Assembly (NCBI RefSeq): GCF_013372625.1
Contig: NZ_JABXFD010000469.1
Coordinates: 1-64,000 of the forward strand
From: Actinomadura sp. BRA 177
GTDB taxonomy: Bacteria > Actinomycetota > Actinomycetes > Streptosporangiales > Streptosporangiaceae
Direction of reading: 5' to 3'
DNA: 64,000 nt
Part shown: piece after piece, positions 54,062 through 62,993 of the stretch
Layout of the letters: the number at the start of each line of letters is the position of its first letter
Position numbering within the stretch: position 1 is the first letter of the stretch
The notes under the pieces: model-generated
Seen by the model: only the letters and a program-made list of their open reading frames with translations
What the model was told of the DNA's origin: nothing
Databases searched by the model: none
Made by a program: the position numbers and the translations under genes

Positions 54062-55492
54062 ATGGATGACCGCTTCACCACGGGCAGCCACGATCTGCCC
54101 GTATCCAAGGCCCTCGCCTCCTTCATGACGCGGGACTGGGCCGCCGCCGACAAGCCGCCTCCCGACCGCCTCGTCGTGGCGCCGTACGCAAGCGCGCGCC
54201 GCGCCGCCCTGTCCGCGCACTTCCCCGGCGTACGCCTGGTCCTGCCCGCCGGGCCGCCGAAGGTCCGCAGCAACGACTGCGACTACCGGTACCGCCCGCA
54301 CACCGCCTACGCCCACCTCACCGGGGACACCGCCGCCGACACTGGGACCGGCGCCGTCCTGGTGATGGAGCCCACCGCCGACGGGCACGACGCCATCCTC
54401 TACCATCGGCCCCGGTCACCGCGCGGTGATGGAGGTTTCTACCGCGACCGCCGGCACGGGGAGTTCTGGGTCGGCCCCCGCGCCACCCTCGCCGAGACAG
54501 CGGAGAGGCTGGCGATCACCTGCGCGCCCCTCGACGACCTCGAGAAGGCGCTGCGCGGCCCCGGCCCGACCCGCGTGATCCGCGGCATCGACCCGGAGGT
54601 GGACCGGGCGGTCCCGGTGGCGGACCCGCTGCCCGACCGCGAGCTCGCCAGCCGGGCCGCGGAGCTGCGCCTGGTCAAGGACGACTGGGAGGTCGCCCAG
54701 ATCCAGGCCGCCGTCGACCACACCGTGACCGCCTTCGCCGAGGTCGCCGCGGGGCTGCCGCAGGCCACGGGCATGGCGCGCGGGGAACGCTGGGTGGAGG
54801 GCACGTTCGAGCGCGTCTCGCGCATCAAGGGCAACGGGGTCGGCTACGAGACGATCGCCGCGTCCGGGGCGCACGCCTGCGTCCTGCACTGGACCCGGAA
54901 CGACGGGACGCTGCGTCTCGGCGACCTGCTCCTGCTCGACGCCGGCGTGGAGACCGACACCCTCTACACCGCCGACATCACCCGCACCCTCCCGATCAGC
55001 GGCTGGTTCACGCCGCGGCAGCGGCAGGTGTACGACCTCGTCTACCACGCCCAGGAGGCCGGCCTCGCCGCCATCCGCCCGGGCGCCCGCTTCCGCGACT
55101 TCCACATGGCCGCGATGCGCGTCATCGCCGAGGGCCTGGAGGACTGGGGCGTGCTGCGCAGCGCGGAGGAGGCGCTCGATCCCGAATCGGGCGTCTACCG
55201 GCGCTACACCCTGTGCAGCAGCGGGCACATGCTCGGCATGGACGTCCACGACTGCGCGGCGGCGCGCGCGTCCGAGTACCTCGACGGGGTGCTGCGGCCC
55301 GGCCACGTCCTGACGGTCGAGCCCGGCCTCTACCTCCAGCCGGACGACATGACGCTCCCGCCGGAGCTGCGGGGCATCGCCGTCCGGATCGAGGACGACG
55401 TGCTCGTGACCCAGCAGGGCGGCCGCCTGTTGTCGGCGGAACTCCCGCGTCACCCGGAAGAGATCGAGCTCTGGATGCAGTCCCACTCCTGA
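54062..55492 (+). CDS. pepP: M24 Xaa-Pro aminopeptidase
   Basis: A 476-residue cytoplasmic metallopeptidase that removes residues preceding proline. N-terminal AMP_N domain (about 30-190: RAALSAHFPGVRLVLPAG, SNDCDYRYRPHTAYAHLTG). Pita-bread catalytic domain with the five metal ligands: Asp293, Asp305 (LLLLDAGVETDTLYTADITRTLP), His389 (SSGHMLGMDVHD), Glu420 (TVEPGLYL) and Glu444 (RIEDDV). ATG 54062 is favoured. It completes breakdown of proline-rich peptides such as collagen fragments taken up by the divergent transporter. Confidence 0.93.
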   Translation: MDDRFTTGSHDLPVSKALASFMTRDWAAADKPPPDRLVVAPYASARRAALSAHFPGVRLVLPAGPPKVRSNDCDYRYRPHTAYAHLTGDTAADTGTGAVLVMEPTADGHDAILYHRPRSPRGDGGFYRDRRHGEFWVGPRATLAETAERLAITCAPLDDLEKALRGPGPTRVIRGIDPEVDRAVPVADPLPDRELASRAAELRLVKDDWEVAQIQAAVDHTVTAFAEVAAGLPQATGMARGERWVEGTFERVSRIKGNGVGYETIAASGAHACVLHWTRNDGTLRLGDLLLLDAGVETDTLYTADITRTLPISGWFTPRQRQVYDLVYHAQEAGLAAIRPGARFRDFHMAAMRVIAEGLEDWGVLRSAEEALDPESGVYRRYTLCSSGHMLGMDVHDCAAARASEYLDGVLRPGHVLTVEPGLYLQPDDMTLPPELRGIAVRIEDDVLVTQQGGRLLSAELPRHPEEIELWMQSHS

Positions 55493-55529
55493 GAGCACGG
55501 GTCCGGAAAGCGCGGATCCGGACATGCGA

Positions 55530-55563
55530 GCGGGCGGTGCCGCCCCGCAGCGGCACCGCCCGC
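55530..55563. terminator. Bidirectional hairpin terminator
   Basis: A 14-bp perfect GC stem with a 6-base loop (CCCGCA) between the convergent pepP and S1 protease genes. Confidence 0.8.
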
Positions 55564-55583
55564 CCATTCCCATCCGTGGTGGG

Positions 55584-56864
55584 TCACCCGCTGAGCAGGG
55601 AGACCCCCCACGTGGACAGGGCGCGGCCGATCGGTTCGTGGATCATGCCGCATCCCGAGTTGGGGCCGCCGCTGAGGATGCCGTGGGCGTAGTTGCCGTA
55701 GAAGACGCCGCTGCCGCTGTCACCGGGGCCATCGCAGGCGGTGCTCCAGGTCATGCCGGCGAGCGTCCGGTTCGGGTAGGAGACGGTGGCGTCGACCTCG
55801 GTGACCGTCCCGCAGGTGTAGCCGGTGGTCGAGCCCTGCTTGCAGACGTATCCGCCGACGTAGTCGCTCTCGCTGCCGTAGACGGGCGTGGTGTAGAGCA
55901 CCCAGCCGCGCGGCTGCCACCAGCTCGGGTTGTCGACCGAGATGATCGCGGAGTCGCCGTACCAGCCGAAGGTGTAGTTGGCCACGCCTCCCACGTTCTG
56001 GTAGCCGTAGCTGTAGGTGGACACGTCCCACCAGTAGCCGATCTCGGCGCAGTGGCCGGCGGTGAGCATGTAGTACTGGCCGCCGGAGTAGGTGGTGAAC
56101 GCGCTGGTGCAGCGCGCCCCGCTGGTGAAGATCGCCAGGCCGGAGCGCAGCGGCGGGTCGCAGGCGTAGTCGTCGTAGCAGTACTTGGGCACCGACTTGT
56201 GGGCGTAGGTGCCGGTCTGCACGGCGTCGCCGAACTGGTGTTCGGCCCAGCGCAGCACGTCCTTCTGGGCGGGGGTGAGGGCGGCGCCGCGCAGGCTGTT
56301 GAGCTTCACCACGTTGCGGGAGGTGATGATGCCGGTCTGCAGGCCGTTCTCGGTGCCCTTGTTGGCTTTGGCGACGCGCTTGGCCAGGGCCGCGGACACC
56401 TGCTGAAGGTGCCGGAAGCTGTACTTGACCGTGGTGGTGCTGGTGTCGCTCATGCCGGACGCCTTGGCGGTCGTGCGCGCCTTGGGCGCCGCGGTGGCCT
56501 TGGTCGCCTTGGTGACGCCGATGGTGAGCTTGCCGCCGTGCTCCTGGTCGATCCAGGCGCCGCCGTAGGCCGCGCCCAGATCCTTGCGGATCTTGGACGC
56601 CAGCTTGAGCTGGGCCGGCTGGCGGTCGGCGCGGCGCCGCGCCTCGGAGGTGGTGACGTGGTGGTCCTTGACGATCTGCTTGACGAGTGCCTGCTCGGTC
56701 TCCTGCTGGATCTGGGTCTGGGATCTGGTGGTCGGGGAGGGGGCGGGGGGCGCGCCGCGGCCGGTGGCCGCGCCGGCGGGGACCGGCGCGGCCACCGAGG
56801 CCGTGATGAGGGCGGCGGCCGCGGCCAGGGCCGTGGCGATGCCGCTGCGCTTGTGGCGGACCAT
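55584..56864 (-). CDS. Secreted S1 family serine protease (alpha-lytic/streptogrisin-like) with propeptide
   Basis: A 426-residue exported protease. Signal peptide: VRHKRSG then a hydrophobic run ending PAGAA (~32). A propeptide of ~200 residues follows, with KIRKDLGAAYGGAWIDQEHGGKLTIGVT, the chaperone region of S1E proteases. Catalytic triad: His271 (LTAGHCAE), Asp304 (YGDSAIISVD), Ser383 (GPGDSGSGVF). Cysteine pairs flank the active site. ATG 56864 follows AAGGAGG. Operator site 3 lies about 60 bases upstream. Confidence 0.9.
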   Translation of the reverse strand: MVRHKRSGIATALAAAAALITASVAAPVPAGAATGRGAPPAPSPTTRSQTQIQQETEQALVKQIVKDHHVTTSEARRRADRQPAQLKLASKIRKDLGAAYGGAWIDQEHGGKLTIGVTKATKATAAPKARTTAKASGMSDTSTTTVKYSFRHLQQVSAALAKRVAKANKGTENGLQTGIITSRNVVKLNSLRGAALTPAQKDVLRWAEHQFGDAVQTGTYAHKSVPKYCYDDYACDPPLRSGLAIFTSGARCTSAFTTYSGGQYYMLTAGHCAEIGYWWDVSTYSYGYQNVGGVANYTFGWYGDSAIISVDNPSWWQPRGWVLYTTPVYGSESDYVGGYVCKQGSTTGYTCGTVTEVDATVSYPNRTLAGMTWSTACDGPGDSGSGVFYGNYAHGILSGGPNSGCGMIHEPIGRALSTWGVSLLSG

Positions 56865-56921
56865 TCGGGGGATCCTCCTTCGCGGACGGGGGTGCCGCGG
56901 CTTCGAGCCGCGGCGTCCGCT

Positions 56922-56940
56922 GTGCAATGTGAAATTGCAC
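56922..56940. promoter_or_regulatory. GTGCAAT-N5-ATTGCAC operator, site 3
   Basis: GTGCAAT (56922-56928) and its exact complement ATTGCAC (56934-56940) flank five bases, an ideal dimer site. It is located about 60 bases upstream of the S1 protease start. The inner run GTGAAATTGCA is identical to site 1. Confidence 0.65.
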
Positions 56941-57053
56941 TGAACTGTAAAATGGAAGCCGCGACTTGCCAAGACCCATCGGCGGGACCGAAGGCCAGCA
57001 TGCAAGGGGTGTGGCCGGATCCGGCCGCGACGACCCGCTCCCGGGAAGGCGGC

Positions 57054-57722
57054 TCAGCGCCCGCCGCGCCGCAAGCGCTCCAGGTGCCGCATCATGACCT
57101 TGCGCGCCCGGTCGCAGTTCCCGGCGACCAGCGCGTCCAGGAGGTGCGCGTGCTCCCGCGCCGACGCCATCAGGTCGTCGGCCGCGGCGGGCTCGGCCAG
57201 CCCGTACATCCGGGACCGGGCGCGCAGCTCCAGGACCGTCCGGACCAGCATCCGGTTGCCGGTCAGTTCGAGAAGGCCGGTGTGGAAGCGGCGGTCGGCG
57301 TCCAGGAAGCGGATCAGGTCCCCGTCGGCCGCCGCCGCGGCGGCCTCATCGATCAGGACCCGCAGCGACCGCCGCGCCGCCGCCGGCACGTTCCCGGCCA
57401 GCCCCGCGACCGCCGGGACCTCGACCAGCTCCCGGATCTCGGTCAGCTCGGCGAGATCCCGGTCCGACAGCGGGACGACCCGGAAACCGCGATTGCGGAC
57501 GGCCTCGAAGAGCCCGTCCCGGACGAGGTCGATCATGGCCTCGCGGACGGGGGTGGCCGAGATCCCGAACTCGTCCGCCAGCGCGGGCGCGGAGTACACG
57601 ACGCCCGGCCGCAGTTTCCCGCCGGCGAGCGCGCCGCGCAGCGCATCGGCGACCCGCCCGCGCAGACTGCTGTGACCGCCGAGATCCGGCAGCCCGACCG
57701 CGGCATCGGCCACCGCATCCAT
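57054..57722 (-). CDS. GntR-family regulator (FCD/FadR subfamily)
   Basis: A 222-residue regulator. GntR winged helix at about 20-85: SLRGRVADALRGALAGGKLRPGVVYSAPALADEFGISATPVREAMIDLVRDGLFEAVRNRGFRVVPLSDRDLAEL. C-terminal FCD domain with FLDADRRFHTGLLELTGNRMLVRTVLELRARSR and HAHLLDALVAGNCDRARKVMMRHLERL; its Asp/His residues usually bind a metal and an organic acid. ATG 57722 is chosen. Next to the protease gene, it is the best candidate to bind the GTGCAAT sites (inference). Confidence 0.9.
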   Translation of the reverse strand: MDAVADAAVGLPDLGGHSSLRGRVADALRGALAGGKLRPGVVYSAPALADEFGISATPVREAMIDLVRDGLFEAVRNRGFRVVPLSDRDLAELTEIRELVEVPAVAGLAGNVPAAARRSLRVLIDEAAAAAADGDLIRFLDADRRFHTGLLELTGNRMLVRTVLELRARSRMYGLAEPAAADDLMASAREHAHLLDALVAGNCDRARKVMMRHLERLRRGGR

Positions 57723-57811
57723 ACGCCCCTCCTCAACCACGATCAGAATACCGTTCCGGGTCGCGGTCCCGACCGGGCGGGCGGACCGCCGGGGCCGGAC
57801 TCCGGCCCCGG

Positions 57812-58768
57812 TCACAGCAGTGGATGCACCTGGGGATGGGCGTGCCACCACGCCCCGAAGGCCGGATGGCTGTCGGCGTGCTCCACGAAGGCGGCCGCGA
57901 TCCCCCGGTAGAGGGCCGCCGCGTCGTCATCGTCCATCCGGTCCCGGCGCCAGGCCACGATCAGCTTCGCGACCTGCGGTTCTCCCGCGAGCGGCCGGAC
58001 GACCGTGCCGGGCTGCGGCGGCCAGGACGGGTCCACCAGGCGTATCCCGTGCCCGGCCGCGACCAGCGGGCAGGCCGCCCCGCTCGGCGCCTCGTAGCGC
58101 ACGATCGGTTCGAAGCCGGCGGCGCGGCAGGACGCCCGCAGCGAGGCGAGGGATCCGTCGTCGGCGCCGGGCGGCGCCACCCAGGACTCGGCCTTCAGGT
58201 CGACCAGGTCGATCTCCTCCCGGTCGGCGAGCGGATGGTTCGCCGAGAGCGCGACGAAGATCGGGAACCGGGGCACCAGCGTGCGGCTGACCACCGGCGC
58301 CCGCAGCGGGACGTCGAAGCCCTCCATGGTCCCCAGCAGGGCGGCGTCGAGCTGCCCCCGGGCGAGCGCGTCCCCGAGCAGTGCCGAGGACGGTTCGATG
58401 CGCAGCGATACCTCCCGGCCGGGGAGCGCGTCGCCCACGCGGGCGACGATGCTCCCCACGCAGGCGAGATGGACGCAGCCGAGCGCGAGCGCCTCGTCCT
58501 CGCCCAGGGGCGGCCGCAGGTCACCGAACAGGTTGTCCAGTTCCGACAGGACCGTCCGCGCCCGGCTGATCACCTGCCGGCCCAGCGGGGTCGGCTCCAG
58601 GCCGGACCGGCTGCGGGTGAACAGCTCACCGCCGACGATGCTCTCGACCCGGCGGAGCTGGTTCGACATCGCGGGCTGGGACATGCCCATCCGGGCCGCG
58701 GCCCGGGTCACGCTTCCCGTCTCGGCCATCGCGCACACCATGCGCAGATGACTGATATCGAGGTCCAT
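57812..58768 (-). CDS. LysR-family transcriptional regulator
   Basis: A 318-residue LysR protein. HTH at 1-60: DISHLRMVCAMAETGSVTRAAARMGMSQPAMSNQLRRVESIVGGELFTRSRSGLEPTPLG. Effector domain from ~90, with GCVHLACVGSIVARV and FVALSANHPLADREEIDLVDLKAESWVAPPG. No divergent metabolic gene abuts it; the next gene on the right is a HATPase protein. Its target and ligand cannot be predicted. Confidence 0.92.
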   Translation of the reverse strand: MDLDISHLRMVCAMAETGSVTRAAARMGMSQPAMSNQLRRVESIVGGELFTRSRSGLEPTPLGRQVISRARTVLSELDNLFGDLRPPLGEDEALALGCVHLACVGSIVARVGDALPGREVSLRIEPSSALLGDALARGQLDAALLGTMEGFDVPLRAPVVSRTLVPRFPIFVALSANHPLADREEIDLVDLKAESWVAPPGADDGSLASLRASCRAAGFEPIVRYEAPSGAACPLVAAGHGIRLVDPSWPPQPGTVVRPLAGEPQVAKLIVAWRRDRMDDDDAAALYRGIAAAFVEHADSHPAFGAWWHAHPQVHPLL

Positions 58769-58938
58769 AGCCGGAAATTATGCATCAGCTGATGACCTCC
58801 GGTGGGGGCCAATGGACATACTTCCCGTACTCCTTCGTTGAAGTGAGCGATCGGCCGCCGGGAGAGGTCCTCCTCACCGCCCCTCTCCCGGCGGCCGAGC
58901 ATGTGCGCGTCCGATGACTCTCATGGGAAGCGATCGAT

Positions 58939-59763
58939 ATGGACGAACCGCGGACGGCCGAGAAGGAGGGCTCCCCACCGGACGACCGCTCGGACGTCGG
59001 CTCGGCCGGCGGTCTGGGCGACGGCGCCTTCCCTGCCTGGCCGTTACCGCCCGGCCCGCAGGCCGCGGGAACGGCACGGGCCATCGTCCGTTCGGTCTTC
59101 GGCGACCTCGGCATACCCCAGGCCGCGCTCGACAGCGCGCAGATGATCGTCTCCGAGATCGCCACCAACGCGGTGGTGCACGGGGCCCGCGACCGGGTGG
59201 AACTGTGGGCCCACATCAGCCACCGGACCCGTCCGGCCGTCACGGTGCAGGTCTTCGACGCCGCCCCCTGGCGCGACCCCGGCGAGTTCCCGGTCCCGCC
59301 CGCGGCGCCGCCCGACGCGTGCGGAGGGCGCGGCCTGCTTCTCGTGGACGCGCTGACGGCGGAGGCCGGCGGCCGCTGGGGCGTCCATCCCACCAGGTCC
59401 AGGATCGGACCGGACCCGGCCACCGGCAAGGCCGTCTACTTCACGGTCCCGCTTCCGGCGGCGAGCCCGGCGCCGCAGACTCCAGCGCCGTGGCCCGCGC
59501 ACGAGCGCGTCCGCGCGCTCGCGGACGCGCGCGGGCTGCGGCCGCGCGTCTCGCTCGGTCCCGACGCGGCGGTCATCCACTTCACCGTCGGCCTGTGGGT
59601 CTGGGTCAAGGGCGAGTCGCTGCTGTACGAGCGGCCGGGGCACGGGGTCGTCCGGCACCCGGTGTGGGACGCGGTCGAGGTGGTCGAGCAGATCGTCCGG
59701 TACAGCGAGGAACTCGCCATGGAGGGGTCGGCGTATCGCTCACCGTCCTGGGATCTGTACTGA
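58939..59763 (+). CDS. HATPase-domain protein (RsbW-like), second copy
   Basis: A 274-residue protein with an ATP-binding HATPase_c domain over about 40-175: IVSEIATNAVVHGARDRVELW (N box), VTVQVFDAAPWRDPG (G1) and CGGRGLLLVDALTAEAGGRWGVH (G2). The C-terminal half (VIHFTVGLWVWVKGESLLYERPGHGVVRHP) is a beta-rich part also found in the island's HATPase gene at 35715, so the two are distant paralogues. Probably an anti-sigma/regulatory kinase-like protein. Monocistronic. Confidence 0.8.
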   Translation: MDEPRTAEKEGSPPDDRSDVGSAGGLGDGAFPAWPLPPGPQAAGTARAIVRSVFGDLGIPQAALDSAQMIVSEIATNAVVHGARDRVELWAHISHRTRPAVTVQVFDAAPWRDPGEFPVPPAAPPDACGGRGLLLVDALTAEAGGRWGVHPTRSRIGPDPATGKAVYFTVPLPAASPAPQTPAPWPAHERVRALADARGLRPRVSLGPDAAVIHFTVGLWVWVKGESLLYERPGHGVVRHPVWDAVEVVEQIVRYSEELAMEGSAYRSPSWDLY

Positions 59764-59844
59764 GCGTACGCCACCCGGAGGGAAGGCCCCGGCGACCGGG
59801 ACCGTGACCTGCGTGTTAGGCGGCCGTCAGGTGGATTCACCCTC

Positions 59845-59874
59845 TTGACGCGGCAAGACCGATACCTGTGCAAT
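59845..59874 (+). promoter_or_regulatory. livK promoter with overlapping GTGCAAT half-site
   Basis: TTGACG (59845-59850) and TGCAAT (59869-59874) at 18-base spacing form a plausible promoter. The -10 region is part of GTGCAAT (59868-59874), a half-site of the protease operators. It is followed by ATGTCAC-ATGTCAC, a tandem repeat. Only one half-site is present, so regulon membership is uncertain. Confidence 0.4.
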
Positions 59875-59943
59875 GTCACATGTCACAAGTAGTCGGTCAC
59901 CTTGGCACAGCGCCACTCGACCGCCTCAGAAGGGAAGACCCGG

Positions 59944-61095
59944 ATGCAGAAGCTCACGTTGGGCATCGTCCTTGGAGCGGTGTCCCTGGCGGTGTCCGCC
60001 TGCGGGCAGGGACTGCTCGGTTCGGACGACGCCGAGGATTCGGGTCCGATCGTGATCGGGATGGTGGTGCCGTTGTCGGGCGCCAGCGCCGACATCGGCC
60101 CGTACATGAAGAACGGTGCCCAGATGGCCGTTCAGGAGATCAACGCGCGCGGCGGCGTGCACGGCCGCAAGCTTGAGCTGCGCGCGGAGGACGGCGCGTG
60201 CGACCCCAAGACCGCGGTCGCGGCGGCCAGCAAGCTGGTCGCCGCCAAGATCGCCGTTTCGGTGGGCGGCTACTGCTCGGGCGCGACGCTGCCCACGCTT
60301 CCCGTCTTCGACCGCGCCGCGATTCCGATGATCATTCCCGCGGCGAATTCCACCGAGCTCGTCGAGCAGCGGCTCAAGCATGTGTTCCTGCTCAACGGAA
60401 CCGGTGACCAGCAGGCGCTGGCGGCGATGAGCTGGATGGCCAAGAGCGGCGCCAAGCGGGTCGCGGTTCTGCACGACAACACGTCCTATTCCAAGGACAT
60501 CGCGACGCGGACCACCGCCGCGCTCGACGAGCCCGGCGGGCCGGAGAAGACGGGCTTGGACGCCGTCAACCCCGGTGAGAGCGACTACTCGGCGAACATC
60601 GCGAACGTCCTGAAGACCAAGCCCGACTTCATCTACTGGACCGGCTACTACCAGGAGGGCGGTCTCCTCGTGCGGCAGTTCCGGCAGGCCGGGTACGAGG
60701 GCGATTTCATGGTCGGCGACGGCTCGGTGGACGCCAAGCTCGTCAAGATCGCCGGAGCGAAGGCGGCCGAGGGCGTCTACGCCACCATGACGCAGACGCC
60801 CGGCACGATCGAGGGCGCGGGCGGCTGGATCGCCTCCTACAAGCAGAAGTTCGGCAGCGAGCCCGGCCCGTACTCCACCCAGTCCTACGACGCGGTGCGG
60901 GTGGCCGCCGAGGCCATCGGCAAGGCCGGCGGCACCGACGGCGACAAGGTCGCCAAGCAGCTGGAGGCCATCGACGGCTTCCCGATCTTCTCCGGCCCGC
61001 TGAGGTTCACCCCGCGGCACACGCTCAGCAACGGCGGCTTCGTGATCCTGGTGGTCAAGGACGGCGCCTTCGAGCTGCACGACGCGCTGAAGTAG
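59944..61095 (+). CDS. livK: Branched-chain amino acid/amide ABC transporter substrate-binding lipoprotein
   Basis: A 383-residue periplasmic-type binding protein. Lipobox VSAC (QKLTLGIVLGAVSLAVSAC). LivK pattern: IVIGMVVPLSGASADIGPYMKNGAQMAVQEINARGG, ELRAEDGACDPKTAVAAASKL, RVAVLHDNTSYSKDIA, and DFIYWTGYYQEGGLLVRQFRQAG. ATG 59944 follows GAAGGGA. Ligand probably branched-chain amino acids or related amides. First gene of the livKHMGF operon. Confidence 0.92.
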   Translation: MQKLTLGIVLGAVSLAVSACGQGLLGSDDAEDSGPIVIGMVVPLSGASADIGPYMKNGAQMAVQEINARGGVHGRKLELRAEDGACDPKTAVAAASKLVAAKIAVSVGGYCSGATLPTLPVFDRAAIPMIIPAANSTELVEQRLKHVFLLNGTGDQQALAAMSWMAKSGAKRVAVLHDNTSYSKDIATRTTAALDEPGGPEKTGLDAVNPGESDYSANIANVLKTKPDFIYWTGYYQEGGLLVRQFRQAGYEGDFMVGDGSVDAKLVKIAGAKAAEGVYATMTQTPGTIEGAGGWIASYKQKFGSEPGPYSTQSYDAVRVAAEAIGKAGGTDGDKVAKQLEAIDGFPIFSGPLRFTPRHTLSNGGFVILVVKDGAFELHDALK

Positions 61096-61101
61096 CCGCC
61101 G

Positions 61102-61995
61102 ATGTCGCAATTGATCTGGAACGGGCTGTTCGTCGGCTCGTTCTACGCGCTGGTGGCCCTTGGCTACACCATGGTCTACGGGATCATCAAGCTGCTCAAC
61201 TTCGCCCACGGCGACCTGTACATGCTCGGCGCGTTCACCGGATTCGCGATGCTCGGCGCGATGGGCGGCCTGGTGCACGCCTCGTCCCTGCTGGTGCTGC
61301 TCGTCGTCCTGGTCCTCACGATGGTCACGACCGGGACGGCCGGTCTCGCGATCGAGCGCGTGGCCTACCGGCCGCTGCGCGGGATGCCCCGCCTGTCGCT
61401 GCTGATCACGGCGGTCGGGGCGTCGTTCGCGCTGGAGTACGGCACCCGGATCGTGGCCGGTCCCAACCCGCGCGTCTATCCGGTGCGGCTGGACGGCGTG
61501 TCCTTCACCGTCCTCGGCGCCCGCGTCACGATGCAGCAGCTCGTCCTGATGGGCATCTCCGTCGCGCTGATGGCGGGACTGGCGCTGCTCATCGGGCGGA
61601 CGCGGCAGGGCCGCGCCATGCGGGCCATCGCGCTCGACCCCAAGGCGTGCCTGCTGATGGGCGTCAATGTGGACGCGGTCATCGCGCGCACGTTCTTCAT
61701 CGGCTCGGCGATGGCCGGCGCCGCGGGCGTGATGGCCGGCGGCTACTACGGGAAGATCGACTTCCTGATGGGGTTCATCATCGGGCTCAAGGCGTTCACG
61801 GCGGCCGTCATCGGCGGCATCGGGAACGTTCCCGGCACGATGCTGGGGGCCCTCGTCCTGGGCATGCTGGAGTCGTTCGGTACCCACTGGGTGGGCGGCG
61901 AGTGGCGGGACGTGTTCGCGTTCGGGTTCCTCATCCTTTTCCTCACCGTGCGGCCGACCGGGCTGCTCGGCGAGCGCGTCACGGAGCGCGTGTGA
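61102..61995 (+). CDS. livH: Branched-chain amino acid ABC transporter permease LivH
   Basis: A 297-residue permease: LIWNGLFVGSFYALVALGYTMVYGIIKLLNFAHGDLYMLGAF at the N-terminus, IERVAYRPLRGMPRLSLLITAVGAS, and the coupling region TRQGRAMRAIALDPKACLLMGVNVD. GNVPGTMLGALVLGMLESFG precedes the last helix. Starts 6 bases after livK; shares one base with livM. Confidence 0.93.
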   Translation: MSQLIWNGLFVGSFYALVALGYTMVYGIIKLLNFAHGDLYMLGAFTGFAMLGAMGGLVHASSLLVLLVVLVLTMVTTGTAGLAIERVAYRPLRGMPRLSLLITAVGASFALEYGTRIVAGPNPRVYPVRLDGVSFTVLGARVTMQQLVLMGISVALMAGLALLIGRTRQGRAMRAIALDPKACLLMGVNVDAVIARTFFIGSAMAGAAGVMAGGYYGKIDFLMGFIIGLKAFTAAVIGGIGNVPGTMLGALVLGMLESFGTHWVGGEWRDVFAFGFLILFLTVRPTGLLGERVTERV

Positions 61996-62993
61996 TGGCG
62001 GCCGTGCGCGACCGGGCGGCGGGACGGCCCGGAACCAGCGCGGTCTCACGGCTGCTGGCAAGCCGCCATCTCGGCTGGGCCGGCCTGGCCGTCGGGCTGG
62101 CCGCGCCGTTCGCGATCGCGACGCCGTACGCGATGAACATCATGACCGGCGCGGTCATCTTCGTGATGCTCGCCGTCGGGCTGAACATCGTGGTCGGCTA
62201 CTGCGGCCTGCTCGACCTGGGGTTCGCCGCGTTCTTCGCGGTCGGCGCCTACACGAGCGGGCTGCTGGCGACCCGGCTGCACTGGCCGCTGCTCGCGACG
62301 ATCCCGTTCGTCATCGTCGCGACCGTGGCCGCCGGAATCGTCATCGGCGGCCCGACGCTGCGGCTGCGCAGCGACTATCTGGCGATCGTGACGCTCGGCT
62401 TCGGGGAGATCGTCCGGATCATCGCCAACAACCTGGAGATCACCGGCGGGCCGTCCGGCATCTACGGCATCCCCGGGCTGTTCGGCGAGCACGCCGGCGA
62501 CCCGGTGGTGTTCTACTACGCCGTGCTGCTGATCGTCGCGGCGGCGGTGCTGCTGGCGGGGCGGCTGGGACGGTCCAGGCTCGGCCGCGCGTGGCGGTTC
62601 GTCCGGGAGGACGAGGACGCCGCCGAGGCCATGGGCGTCCACACCTACCGGGTCAAGATGGCGGCCTACATCGCGGGGGCGGTCTGGGGCGGGCTGGCGG
62701 GCGTGCTGTTCGCCGCGCAGCTGTCGGCGATCTCCCCGGCCAGCTTCACGTTCCTGCAGTCGGCGCTGGTGCTGATGGCGGTCGTGCTCGGCGGGATGGG
62801 CTCCACGCCCGGCGTCGTCATCGGCGCCGTCGTGATCAGCCTGCTGCCCGAGATCCTGCGCGACCTGGCCGACTACAGGTTCTTCGTGTTCGGCGTGCTG
62901 CTGATCGTCATGATGATCAGCCGCCCGCAGGGACTCTGGCCGCACCGCTCCCGGGAGACCGCCCGGACGGCCGCCCGATCGGAGGAGGCGTGA
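61995..62993 (+). CDS. livM: Branched-chain amino acid ABC transporter permease LivM
   Basis: A 332-residue permease: GLNIVVGYCGLLDLGFAAFFAVGAYTSGLLATRL, LRLRSDYLAIVTLGFGEIVRIIANNLEITGGPSGI, and coupling motif AWRFVREDEDAAEAMGVHTYRVKMAAY. The start ATG 61995 overlaps the livH stop by one base (TGATG). A longer frame begins inside livH but is a shadow. Confidence 0.92.
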   Translation: MAAVRDRAAGRPGTSAVSRLLASRHLGWAGLAVGLAAPFAIATPYAMNIMTGAVIFVMLAVGLNIVVGYCGLLDLGFAAFFAVGAYTSGLLATRLHWPLLATIPFVIVATVAAGIVIGGPTLRLRSDYLAIVTLGFGEIVRIIANNLEITGGPSGIYGIPGLFGEHAGDPVVFYYAVLLIVAAAVLLAGRLGRSRLGRAWRFVREDEDAAEAMGVHTYRVKMAAYIAGAVWGGLAGVLFAAQLSAISPASFTFLQSALVLMAVVLGGMGSTPGVVIGAVVISLLPEILRDLADYRFFVFGVLLIVMMISRPQGLWPHRSRETARTAARSEEA